Shown here piece after piece: positions 25,409 through 34,113 of a stretch of DNA of 64,000 nt. The notes beneath the pieces were generated by a model. It made no database searches and had not been told where the DNA came from. It saw only the letters and a program-made list of their open reading frames with translations. Both the position numbers and the translations under genes were made by a program. Position 1 is the stretch's first letter; each line of letters begins with the position of its first letter. The stretch covers positions 105,348 to 169,347 of the forward strand of contig JBKQLU010000044.1 in assembly GCA_052326585.1 (NCBI GenBank). The letters run 5' to 3'. This DNA comes from JAPLJC01 sp052326585. GTDB lineage: Bacteria; Desulfobacterota; Desulfobaccia; Desulfobaccales; 0-14-0-80-60-11.

Positions 25409-28400
25409 ATGGCAGGCAAGGACTTTAAAGGAAACAAGGTTTCCGCGCCAGGTGAGGTAGCCATCATCGGGATGGCCTGTATCTTCCCCAAGGCTCCCAA
25501 TTTGCAGACCTTCTGGCAAAACATCGTCTCGAAGGTAGATGCCATTGATGATCCGGCTGAAGCAAGCCTGACCAGTCAGGTATATGACCCAACCTCCACG
25601 GCGAATAACCGCATTTACTGTAAGCGCGGCGGTTACTTGAAAGAATTACCCCCTTTCAATCCCGCCGATTTCGGGATTATGCCGGTGGCGTTGGACGGGT
25701 CGGAACCGGAACATTTTATGGCCCTTAAGATAGCTTACGATGCCCTGGCGGACGCCGGCTATCCTGATAAGCCATTTAACCGCGAACTTACCGAAGTCAT
25801 CCTGGGCCGAGGCACCTTCGTCAACCGGGCCTATATCAGCATGTTGCAGCATGTCCTGGTGGTGGATCAAACCATCAAAATTCTCAAAGAGTTGCATCCA
25901 GAGCACACCACGGCAGAACTGGAATCTATCCGGGAAAGGCTCAAAGCTAGCCTGCCGCCCTTTACTCCTGATACCGCCCCCGGTTTACCCCATAGTGTGA
26001 TGGCCGGCATCATCGCCAACCGACTGGACTTGAAAGGCCCCAGTTTGGTGATAGACGCCGCTTGTGCCTCCTGCTTGCTGGCTTTAGAGATTGGCATGCG
26101 AGACCTGCTGACTGGGCGATGCGATGCCTGTCTGATCGGCGGCGTCCAGATCTCTACTCCGGCCCCTATCCACATGCTCTTCACGCAACTGGGGGCCCTC
26201 TCCCATCTACCCCAGTTGAGGCCGTTCGACCAGAGGGCTGACGGCACTATGCTGGGCGAAGGGATCGGGATGATGGTTCTCAAGCGTAAGGAAGATGCAG
26301 TCAGAGACGGCCATCGGATTTATGCTCTGGTAAAAGGGGTGGGAGCATCCAGCGACGGCAAGGGTAAAGGCCTGCTGGCGCCTCAAGTGGAAGGGGAAGA
26401 ACTGGCCCTGCGGCGAGCCTATGAGGCAGCAGGGGTGACCCCGGACACCATCGGCTTGATTGAGGCACACGGGACCGCCTTGCCCCTGGGCGATATTACC
26501 GAAATCGAGGCCCTGCGGCGGGTCTTTGGTGGTCGGAATAGCGGCTTCCCCCGCGTGGCCTTAGGAACGGTGAAATCCATGATCGGCCACCTCATCCCGG
26601 CGGCGGGCATCGCGGGGTTAATCAAGGCGGCCTTGTCCTTATATCACAAAATTTTGCCTCCCACCCTCCATGCAGAGGAGCCCAATCCCGCGCTGGAGAT
26701 GGAGCGAACCCCTTTTTATCTGAATACGGAAACCCGACCTTGGATTCACGGTTCCTCCCGGCTGCCGCGTCGCGCCGGGGTTAATTCCTTTGGATTCGGC
26801 GGCATCAACACGCATGCGGTGCTGGAGGAATATTCCGGTGAAGCGGCTCCTGCGGAACTCTATCACCGGATCTGGGAAACAGAGCTCATCCTCATTGAAG
26901 GCGCGACCCGCCAGGAACTCATTGACCAGTGCGATCTTACCCTGGAATTTTTGGCTCACCAGGCTGAAGCAGACCTGGTAGATATCGCCTCCAGCCTGAA
27001 CCGACGTCTGAAAGGTAAGCCATACCGGCTGGCCATTGTCGCGGAGTCATTGGAAAATCTGGTCAAAAAGTTGAGCCACGGCAGCCAAAAGCTGAGAGAT
27101 CCAAACCGGGGTCAGATTAAAGATAGAAGCGGTATCTACTTTTTTGAAAATCCATTGAGTGGACCGGGAAAACTGGCCTTTCTCTTCCCGGGGGAGGGTT
27201 CCCAATATGTGCATATGCTCCAGGATCTTTGTCAGCATTTCCCTGAAGTAAGAAATTGCTTCGACCTCCTGGATCAAGCGTTTAGCGACCATCCCCGGAA
27301 CTACCTACCCAGTCAGATCATATTCCCGCCGACGGAAAAAGATGTTGCCGAAGCGGGGACCAGAATCTGGCAGATTGATGGCGCGGTGGATGCGGTGATC
27401 ACGGCAGATCGGGCCCTTTTTCGGTTGCTCACTCTCTTGGGTGTCACTCCCGATGGCATCGCGGGGCATAGCAGCGGTGAACTGATGGCCCTGGAGGCGG
27501 CAGGCGCCGTCGCCCTGCGGGGCGACGAAGAACTGGTCCGGCTTATCAAGGCCGGCAACCAGATGCTCGAAGCCTTGATGGCGGCCCAGGATATCCCGAC
27601 GGGGGTTCTGCTGGCGGTAGGCGGAGTGGATCGACCGGCCATTACCGCAGTCATTGAAAAAAGCTCTGAATTTTTGGTGCTCGCCATGGATAACTGCCCC
27701 CATCAATTTGTGCTTTGCGGGACAGAAACCTCCATCGCGGCCGCCAAAGCAAAGTTTCTCGAGCTGGGGGGCATCTGTCAATCTTTGCCGTTTACGCGGG
27801 CCTACCATACGGAACGCTTTGAACCTATTCTGGGGCCACTGCGTAACTATTTTCAGAAAGCGACTATTGTATCACCTGCTATTCCTCTCTATTCGTGCAT
27901 GACCGCAGGGCCTTTCCCTCAGGAGCCAAAAGAAATTCGGCGTTACGCGGTGCAACAGTGGGCCAAGCCAGTGCGCTTCCGGGAAACGATTGAGGCAATG
28001 TATCAGGATGGTTTCCGGATCTTCCTGGAGGTGGGCCCTCGGAGCAATCTGACCAGTTTCGTCAATGATATTTTAAAAGGCCAATCGTTTCTGGCAGTGG
28101 CCGCTAATGTGCACCAGCGGTCCGGGATCACGCAATTGAACCATGCTTTGGGTGTTCTCGCGGCCCATGGTGTGGCCATGAAACTGGATGTCTTGTATAA
28201 GTATCGAGCCCCCCGGCAGTTGGATATAGAATCTGGTGTCGCCGCGCCTCCCGGGAAGCACACCCCAGGCGTCATCCTATCACGAGAATTGCCACTGTTG
28301 ACCCTGGGAAAGGATGATACTCCCCACGACCAGGTTAGGCCCGGGACGCAGTTGGAAGCACAACCGGATAGGCCTCAGCACTGCCAGGTAGGTAATCGAG

Positions 28401-30904
28401 ACATTTGTTCCACTATTCCGAAGAGGACAGATACTATTTTTCCGGAAAAACTAGGGGCAGCGCCCGGAACGGAGCTAAGCGCAGCAGAGAATTCTTTTTC
28501 AACGGAGAAAATGGCTAAACTGGGCCAAAGGCTAGGGACCCAGGCAGTCATGCAAGAGTATCTGGCCACCATGGAAGGGTTCCTGGAAACCCAGGAGCAA
28601 ATTATGCTGGCCTATATTCAGGAAGGCTCTCTCTCCCTGGGCGAGATTGAGCCTCGGAGCGGAGTGCGGCACCGTGAGACCGACATTCAGGGTGGTTCTG
28701 AGATTGCATTTGGGAAAGAATTGACTGCGGTTTCTCCTCCTGCCCCCAGACAGGTCGAACCGCAAACCCTAAACCTCAACAAGGAATCGACCGTTGCCGC
28801 CTCTACGAGGGCTCAGGCCCCGGAGAAGAACCTGGCCTCGCTACTCTTGTCCATTATCAGTGACAAAACCGGTTACCCGCTTGATATGCTGAATGAGCAT
28901 CAAAACCTGGAGGCAGACTTGGGGATCGATTCCATTAAGCGGATCGAGATCCTGGGAATGCTGTTCCAGCAGCGTGAAGCGCTTACAGTACCCCCCGAGG
29001 ATCTCGGGTCGTTGCGGACGGTGGCGGAGATCGTAGCGTTCCTGTCAGCATCGCCGGACACCAAGAGCATTGCGCCGGGAAAGCGCCCAGTTATCCTGGT
29101 ACAGAAGAGTGGTGGAGCGCCTGGCGATGACGACAACCCTGAACTGCCCTTGGTTCTGCGGCCGGGAGGTAGAATAGTCTACTTGGTGCCCCATCAGGAA
29201 GTCAGGGTGAATAGAATTCTGGATGTGGAGGAAGACCTATTTCTCCGGCATCATACGCTGGGGGGACAGGTGTCCCAAATTACCCCAGAATTGCTGGCGC
29301 TGCCGGTTGTTCCCCTCAGCATGAGCTTGGAAATGATGGCTGCGGCGGCTGTCCTTCTGAACCCGCAAAAACACCTCGTGGGTATGAAAAATATCCAGGT
29401 ACACGATTGGCTAGCGATGACTGAGGGAAGCCTTGAGCTGGAAATAACGGCTCAAGTCCAGTCGGCAACTGCCATCGAGGTGCAGTTGCGCAAGCAGGAT
29501 TCTACGTCCAAGCAAGCCAAAAAGCCTCGCCTGGCACTGGAAGGTACCATGATCTTTGGGGGAGAATATCCCGCCGCTCCTGATGCCGGACCCTTTGATC
29601 CTGGGGTTGAACTCCCATCAATTCCCCCACCGGAGGATTTCTATCCCCAAGCTCTTTTCCACGGTCCGTTGTTCCGCTCTGTCAAGGAGATCAGGTATTC
29701 CGGCAAAAATGGCGTAGAGGCGGTCTTGGAGAATACGCTCACCCAGCCTTTCTTCCGGAACCAGCCCTCTGACCTTTTTTTGACCAACCCGATTCTTTTG
29801 GACGGGGCCGGGCAAGTGGTAGGTCTCTGGGCCATTGCCTCCTTGGAATCGACTTTTGTAATCTTTCCTACGATGATAGATGAAATCACCTTTTACGCTT
29901 CCCTCGGGGGTCGGACAGGAGAGGTTATTTGTCGCATTAACCCTCACCTCGAAGGCAATACCAGGATAACTTCAGATATCCGGCTAGTTGCAGAAGACGG
30001 GACCTTGTTGGTCCATCTCCAGGGGATGCACCACAACCGGCTTAAGCTGCCAAAGATTCTTCATCTCTTTAGGGGTTCGCGGGAGATCATGCTCAGCAGT
30101 CCCTGGCGGCTGCCCCTTGCCTCCCTGCCTGAGTCTAAAAAGATGACCTGTAATCGGCTTGACCCCTTGCCGGTGGAATTCAGTGGCGCTGAAGGCCAGA
30201 TTTGGCTGAATGTGATAGCTCATATAGTGCTTAGTAATGAAGAGCGCCAGACTTGGGTTCAACTTTCTGACCTTGATAAACGGCGTATCGAATGGTTAAT
30301 GGCGCGCCTGACGGGCAAGGAAGCAGTCCGGCGCCTATTGCAAGAGAATTACAGCCTTGATGTGTGGCTGGCGGATATTGACATTTATCAAGACAACCGG
30401 GGGAAACCCTTGGTCCGGGGAGAATGGCTCAACAAGATCGAAGCGGCGCCAGCGCTGTCTCTGACGCATTCTAACGGAGTCGCTGTGGCCTTGGCTGCGG
30501 ATAGCTCATCTGGCATCAGCGTCGGGGTCGATATCGAATCAGTTCATCGTCCGGGGAAAGGCTTTCCCGAGGTAGCCTTTGCTCCCGAAGAACGGGATCT
30601 TCTGCCGCCCCCGCAAACGCCGGAATTCCACGAGTGGTGCTTACGCCTCTGGTGTGCCAAAGAAGCTGTGGGGAAGGCCTTGGGCCGGGGATTGCCAAAC
30701 CTGCTGCGAGATTTGAAAGTGGTAGCGGTAAATAGTCAGACAGGAATAATCAGCGTGGAGGTGACGAATAAATTGGCCCAGGATTATCGACACCTGGCCG
30801 GTAAACCTCTCCAAGCTTACACGGCAGGCTCCGAAGAATTTATTGTGGCAAGCGCATTCATTAAGGAAGTCTCCGGAAACCGCGCGACATCCAAGAACGC
30901 TTAA
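25409..30904 (+). CDS. PUFA-synthase-like megasynthase with fused phosphopantetheinyl transferase (KS-AT-ACP-DH-PPTase)
   Basis: About 1831 residues from ATG 25409; AGG lies nine bases upstream, whereas an in-frame TTG at 25400 abuts it. KS about 10-450 has Cys219 (DAACASC), His354 (EAHGTAL) and His394 (IGHLIPA). AT about 580-900 has FLFPGEGSQ and Ser688 (GHSSGE), with an unusual RAYHTERF around the second active-site His. One ACP has Ser1175 in LGIDSIKR. A hotdog DH-like domain spans about 1265-1560 (FLRHHTLGG). The C-terminus about 1690-1820 is a Sfp-type PPTase (VGVDIESVH, LRLWCAKEAVGKALGRG), which can prime its own and neighbouring ACPs. It has no KR, so it must rely on the first synthase or the SDRs for ketoreduction. 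Confidence 0.88.
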   Translation: MAGKDFKGNKVSAPGEVAIIGMACIFPKAPNLQTFWQNIVSKVDAIDDPAEASLTSQVYDPTSTANNRIYCKRGGYLKELPPFNPADFGIMPVALDGSEPEHFMALKIAYDALADAGYPDKPFNRELTEVILGRGTFVNRAYISMLQHVLVVDQTIKILKELHPEHTTAELESIRERLKASLPPFTPDTAPGLPHSVMAGIIANRLDLKGPSLVIDAACASCLLALEIGMRDLLTGRCDACLIGGVQISTPAPIHMLFTQLGALSHLPQLRPFDQRADGTMLGEGIGMMVLKRKEDAVRDGHRIYALVKGVGASSDGKGKGLLAPQVEGEELALRRAYEAAGVTPDTIGLIEAHGTALPLGDITEIEALRRVFGGRNSGFPRVALGTVKSMIGHLIPAAGIAGLIKAALSLYHKILPPTLHAEEPNPALEMERTPFYLNTETRPWIHGSSRLPRRAGVNSFGFGGINTHAVLEEYSGEAAPAELYHRIWETELILIEGATRQELIDQCDLTLEFLAHQAEADLVDIASSLNRRLKGKPYRLAIVAESLENLVKKLSHGSQKLRDPNRGQIKDRSGIYFFENPLSGPGKLAFLFPGEGSQYVHMLQDLCQHFPEVRNCFDLLDQAFSDHPRNYLPSQIIFPPTEKDVAEAGTRIWQIDGAVDAVITADRALFRLLTLLGVTPDGIAGHSSGELMALEAAGAVALRGDEELVRLIKAGNQMLEALMAAQDIPTGVLLAVGGVDRPAITAVIEKSSEFLVLAMDNCPHQFVLCGTETSIAAAKAKFLELGGICQSLPFTRAYHTERFEPILGPLRNYFQKATIVSPAIPLYSCMTAGPFPQEPKEIRRYAVQQWAKPVRFRETIEAMYQDGFRIFLEVGPRSNLTSFVNDILKGQSFLAVAANVHQRSGITQLNHALGVLAAHGVAMKLDVLYKYRAPRQLDIESGVAAPPGKHTPGVILSRELPLLTLGKDDTPHDQVRPGTQLEAQPDRPQHCQVGNRDICSTIPKRTDTIFPEKLGAAPGTELSAAENSFSTEKMAKLGQRLGTQAVMQEYLATMEGFLETQEQIMLAYIQEGSLSLGEIEPRSGVRHRETDIQGGSEIAFGKELTAVSPPAPRQVEPQTLNLNKESTVAASTRAQAPEKNLASLLLSIISDKTGYPLDMLNEHQNLEADLGIDSIKRIEILGMLFQQREALTVPPEDLGSLRTVAEIVAFLSASPDTKSIAPGKRPVILVQKSGGAPGDDDNPELPLVLRPGGRIVYLVPHQEVRVNRILDVEEDLFLRHHTLGGQVSQITPELLALPVVPLSMSLEMMAAAAVLLNPQKHLVGMKNIQVHDWLAMTEGSLELEITAQVQSATAIEVQLRKQDSTSKQAKKPRLALEGTMIFGGEYPAAPDAGPFDPGVELPSIPPPEDFYPQALFHGPLFRSVKEIRYSGKNGVEAVLENTLTQPFFRNQPSDLFLTNPILLDGAGQVVGLWAIASLESTFVIFPTMIDEITFYASLGGRTGEVICRINPHLEGNTRITSDIRLVAEDGTLLVHLQGMHHNRLKLPKILHLFRGSREIMLSSPWRLPLASLPESKKMTCNRLDPLPVEFSGAEGQIWLNVIAHIVLSNEERQTWVQLSDLDKRRIEWLMARLTGKEAVRRLLQENYSLDVWLADIDIYQDNRGKPLVRGEWLNKIEAAPALSLTHSNGVAVALAADSSSGISVGVDIESVHRPGKGFPEVAFAPEERDLLPPPQTPEFHEWCLRLWCAKEAVGKALGRGLPNLLRDLKVVAVNSQTGIISVEVTNKLAQDYRHLAGKPLQAYTAGSEEFIVASAFIKEVSGNRATSKNA

Positions 30905-30964
30905 ATTCATGATCGGGGATTTTTTAAAAAATTTTGATTGTTAGTTCGAAACGGAGGTTAAACG

Positions 30965-31279
30965 ATGTGCCCACAAAAAACTGACAACGAATCCAAAGGA
31001 CGCCTTTCCAAGGAGACTATTTTTGAAGAGGTTTCCAAGATCTTGGCAGATATGACCAGTGATTGGGACATTGATTTTTCGGGGGGGATTACACCTGATA
31101 CTCAGATAATATCGGACCTGCAGTTCGAATCTATCGATGTCGTCCAGTTCATTGTGCAACTTGAGGGTAAATTTCAACGCAAAGACCTGCCCTTCGAAAA
31201 ACTCTTGATGGTGGATGAACGCTATCGGGATGATTTTACGGTGCAAGAAGCGGTTGACTTTCTCCAGAAAAATCTCTAA
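30965..31279 (+). CDS. Stand-alone acyl carrier protein
   Basis: 104 residues with a good ribosome site (ACGGAGG). The prosthetic-group serine lies in SDLQFESIDVVQFIVQLEGK (the FESIDV motif) and the protein ends with FTVQEAVDFLQKNL. Compared with the ACP domains in the synthases (DSIKR) this is a free-standing carrier type, suited to loading a starter, receiving the finished chain, or serving the phosphodiesterase or hydrolase downstream. The fused PPTase in the preceding gene is its likely activator. Confidence 0.88.
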   Translation: MCPQKTDNESKGRLSKETIFEEVSKILADMTSDWDIDFSGGITPDTQIISDLQFESIDVVQFIVQLEGKFQRKDLPFEKLLMVDERYRDDFTVQEAVDFLQKNL

Positions 31280-31305
31280 TTATTGGGGCTACGCGGAGTA
31301 CTATC

Positions 31306-32886
31306 ATGCATAAGACCGTGTTAATAGGTCTGGACGGCGCAACTTTTTCAATCCTCGACCCTCTGATGGCCGAAGGATATATGCCGTTTCTGAAGAATTT
31401 CCTTACCAGGGCTTTCCGGGCCAATTTATTGTCGACCCCTAATCCGCTGACTCCTCCGGCCTGGGTTTCCATGATCACAGGCCGGAGTCCAGGCAATCAC
31501 GGGGTTTATGACTTCATCCGCTCAGAAGATCGAAACGGCACAATTTACTTCACCCTTTATAATTCTAGTGATATCCGCTGTGAAACCATCTGGTCAATGG
31601 CCAGCCGCCAGGGGCGCAAGGTAATACATCTGAATTTTCCCATGATGGCCCCTCCCCAACCCGTCAACGGGTTCGTTATTCCCAGCATGGTGCAATGGCG
31701 TCATATTAGGAAGAATATTTATCCTAAAAATTTATATGACACGCTCGCCTCAATCCCCGATTTCCAGGCGGACCAATGGGCCTTGACCTATTGTGAGGCC
31801 AACGAAGCCATGCGGCACAGGGCCTTATTTCCCAGCGAAGAAGAGGGCAAGGAATGGGTGGCGAAAAATCTCAACCGGGATAAACAGTGGTTCATTATTC
31901 TCAAATATTTGATGGAAAATGACTCAGCCGATTTAACCGCCATCGTCTTCGATGGCGTGGACAAGCTGCTGCATCCTTATTGGCGGTTACTCGATCCGAA
32001 TACGCCGGAAAAGCTGCTCGATTGGGAACTACGCTTGCGGGATCAAGTCCTGGAATATTTCCGCCAGCTTGACTTGTATATCCGGGATATTATCGAATTG
32101 GCCGGAGATGAGGCGCATATTTTGATTGCCTCTGATCATGGGTTCGGTCCGGCGCGCTATGTCTTTCATATCAATGTCCTGCTGGAGCAATTAGGGTATC
32201 TCGGCTGGAGAGAGGTGCACCATTCAAAGGTAAAAAAACATAATCATGAATGGTCCTTTGCCAGCCTGGACTGGTCAAAAACTACCGCTTATGTCGGAAC
32301 TCCCAGCAGCAATGGGATTAAAATCAGGGTTCCGGAGGCTAATGCAAACCCCGAGGACTACCTGGCTTTCAGGGAAAGATTGACGCAGCAATTGCTGGAC
32401 TACCGGGATCCCGCCACCGGGGAGCAAATTGTCACCCGGGTAACTCCCCGGGAGCAGGCTTTCCCAGGTGCGGCGCTGGAACATGCTCCCGATCTGCTGG
32501 TAACGCTAAGTGATCACAGTTTTGTTTCCATTATCAATGAGGAGCCTATCGTGCTCCACAGACCGGAGATCAACGGAACGCACCGGCCAGAGGGTATCTT
32601 TATCCTGGCGGGCCCGGGGGTCAAGGGCGGAGAAAACCCTGAACCATGTTCCATCCTGGATATTGCCCCCACCATTCTCTATTGCCTGGGGTTACCCATA
32701 CCTCAGGAATTCGAAGGCAGGTTAACCGTGGGGGCCTGGGAGGAGGGATATTTGCAGGAGCATAAAATATTGGCCGGGATAGAAACCGCAAACTTTCCGG
32801 ATCCGACCAGGGTTGAGTCTCCTTTTTCTATCGAGGAAGAGGAGGCTATCTGGTCTCAATTGCGAGCTTTGGGATATGTTGACTAG
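31306..32886 (+). CDS. Alkaline-phosphatase-superfamily phosphodiesterase
   Basis: 526 residues. VLIGLDGATFSI supplies the first metal-binding Asp (10), LTPPAWVSM the likely Thr nucleophile (49), VFDGVDKLLHPYW and ASDHGFGP further metal ligands, and GTHRPEGIFILAGPGV the last His. This is the type I phosphodiesterase/nucleotide pyrophosphatase branch, which hydrolyses or transfers phosphate or sulfate esters. No signal peptide is present, so it should act in the cytoplasm. In a cluster with PAPS synthesis it might act on nucleotides, phosphopantetheine esters or sulfate esters; none can be chosen from sequence. Confidence 0.82.
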   Translation: MHKTVLIGLDGATFSILDPLMAEGYMPFLKNFLTRAFRANLLSTPNPLTPPAWVSMITGRSPGNHGVYDFIRSEDRNGTIYFTLYNSSDIRCETIWSMASRQGRKVIHLNFPMMAPPQPVNGFVIPSMVQWRHIRKNIYPKNLYDTLASIPDFQADQWALTYCEANEAMRHRALFPSEEEGKEWVAKNLNRDKQWFIILKYLMENDSADLTAIVFDGVDKLLHPYWRLLDPNTPEKLLDWELRLRDQVLEYFRQLDLYIRDIIELAGDEAHILIASDHGFGPARYVFHINVLLEQLGYLGWREVHHSKVKKHNHEWSFASLDWSKTTAYVGTPSSNGIKIRVPEANANPEDYLAFRERLTQQLLDYRDPATGEQIVTRVTPREQAFPGAALEHAPDLLVTLSDHSFVSIINEEPIVLHRPEINGTHRPEGIFILAGPGVKGGENPEPCSILDIAPTILYCLGLPIPQEFEGRLTVGAWEEGYLQEHKILAGIETANFPDPTRVESPFSIEEEEAIWSQLRALGYVD

Positions 32887-32903
32887 AGGGTAATGCCAAT
32901 ATT

Positions 32904-34088
32904 ATGCCGATGTTAGCCAGCAATGGTGTCAAGTTGAACTATATCCAAACGGGTGCAGGCGCTGATGTCGTCTTGGTCCATGGGCTGGCCTCCAGTTTGG
33001 CCTTCTGGTACTGCGGCACGGTTCTGCCGTTGCGGCGCCATTATCGAGTAACTGCCTATGATCTGCGCGGCCACGGCTACAGCGGTATGCCCACTTCCGG
33101 TTATACCCATATGAACATGGCCGAAGATCTGGCCGGTTTGGTAGATCGCCTGGGCCTGGAAAAATTCCATCTGGTTGGCCACAGCTTCGGAGGCCTCATA
33201 GCTATTTCTTATGGCCGGCGTTATCCCCATCGCTTGAGATCAATGGTGCTGGCAGATGTACCGCTGAATGAAATCAATCCTACTCCGGAGTGGCCCTTTT
33301 GGTGGCCAAGCCTGATGAAATTTGAAAACTTGGGGATCGTTATCCCCCGCGATGAGCCCTATCCGGAATTAAAAGTGCTTGAGGAACTGGCCCGGCCCCA
33401 AATTCGCCAACAACTAGGAAACCTTTTATGTGAAAGCGTGCGCTTGCCCTATGGGTGGGGAAAAGGAGCTGAGCGCGCTGCTAAACGCTGGTTAAATCTA
33501 TTGAATACCACCACCGCCCCGGATGATATTCGCTACCGGCAAGTTTCGGCCGTCGACCTCAGCCAGATTGCCGTGAAAACTTTAGCTGTCTATGGCGTGG
33601 AGTCGAAATGGCGCTCTTCAGGTGAGATTTTGAGAGGCTGCCTGCCTAATGTCGAGGTGGTCTATGTCGAGAAAGCTGGCCATGCTCATCCCTGGGAGCG
33701 CCCGGAAGTTTTTTCCGAGCTTTTGCATCGTTTCCTGGCAGACAGAGACCGCCTCGCCCACCTCTCCCCTGAGGACCGGCGAAAATATCAGCGATTTCCT
33801 GTGGAAATGCCGGTAGAAGTGCGAAATCCCGCGGGAATTTATGCCTCAGCGAAAACCATGAATATCTCGATGAATGGCCTCCGCCTGCACTGTTCTGAAA
33901 TTATCGGGCGCGGAGACGTCGAAGTTATTATCCCCGTGAATCAGAACGGTTTAACCCTTATCATACCCGGAAGAATTGTCCGAGAAGAAAATGATGAAGT
34001 TGGGGCGGTTTGCCGTTTGGGCGTCGAACTTCTCTGGCCCGCTGGAGGCAATAAGACGTGGGAAGAGCTTCTGGCCAAGCATCAATAA
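32904..34088 (+). CDS. Alpha/beta-hydrolase fused to a PilZ domain
   Basis: 394 residues. Residues 1-280 are an alpha/beta-hydrolase: oxyanion VLVHGLAS, nucleophile Ser94 in VGHSFGG, His260 in KAGHAHPW. The usual acid position reads GVES rather than GxxD, so the catalytic acid is uncertain. Residues about 288-390 are PilZ: RRKYQRF supplies RxxxR (293/297) and NISMNG supplies (D/N)xSxxG (320-325), the two c-di-GMP-binding motifs. Together they suggest a hydrolase or thioesterase gated by c-di-GMP, perhaps releasing chains from the synthases. The start codon has no strong ribosome site. Confidence 0.85.
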   Translation: MPMLASNGVKLNYIQTGAGADVVLVHGLASSLAFWYCGTVLPLRRHYRVTAYDLRGHGYSGMPTSGYTHMNMAEDLAGLVDRLGLEKFHLVGHSFGGLIAISYGRRYPHRLRSMVLADVPLNEINPTPEWPFWWPSLMKFENLGIVIPRDEPYPELKVLEELARPQIRQQLGNLLCESVRLPYGWGKGAERAAKRWLNLLNTTTAPDDIRYRQVSAVDLSQIAVKTLAVYGVESKWRSSGEILRGCLPNVEVVYVEKAGHAHPWERPEVFSELLHRFLADRDRLAHLSPEDRRKYQRFPVEMPVEVRNPAGIYASAKTMNISMNGLRLHCSEIIGRGDVEVIIPVNQNGLTLIIPGRIVREENDEVGAVCRLGVELLWPAGGNKTWEELLAKHQ

Positions 34089-34113
34089 CCCTTTTGGGGT
34101 GTGAGCTAAGACC

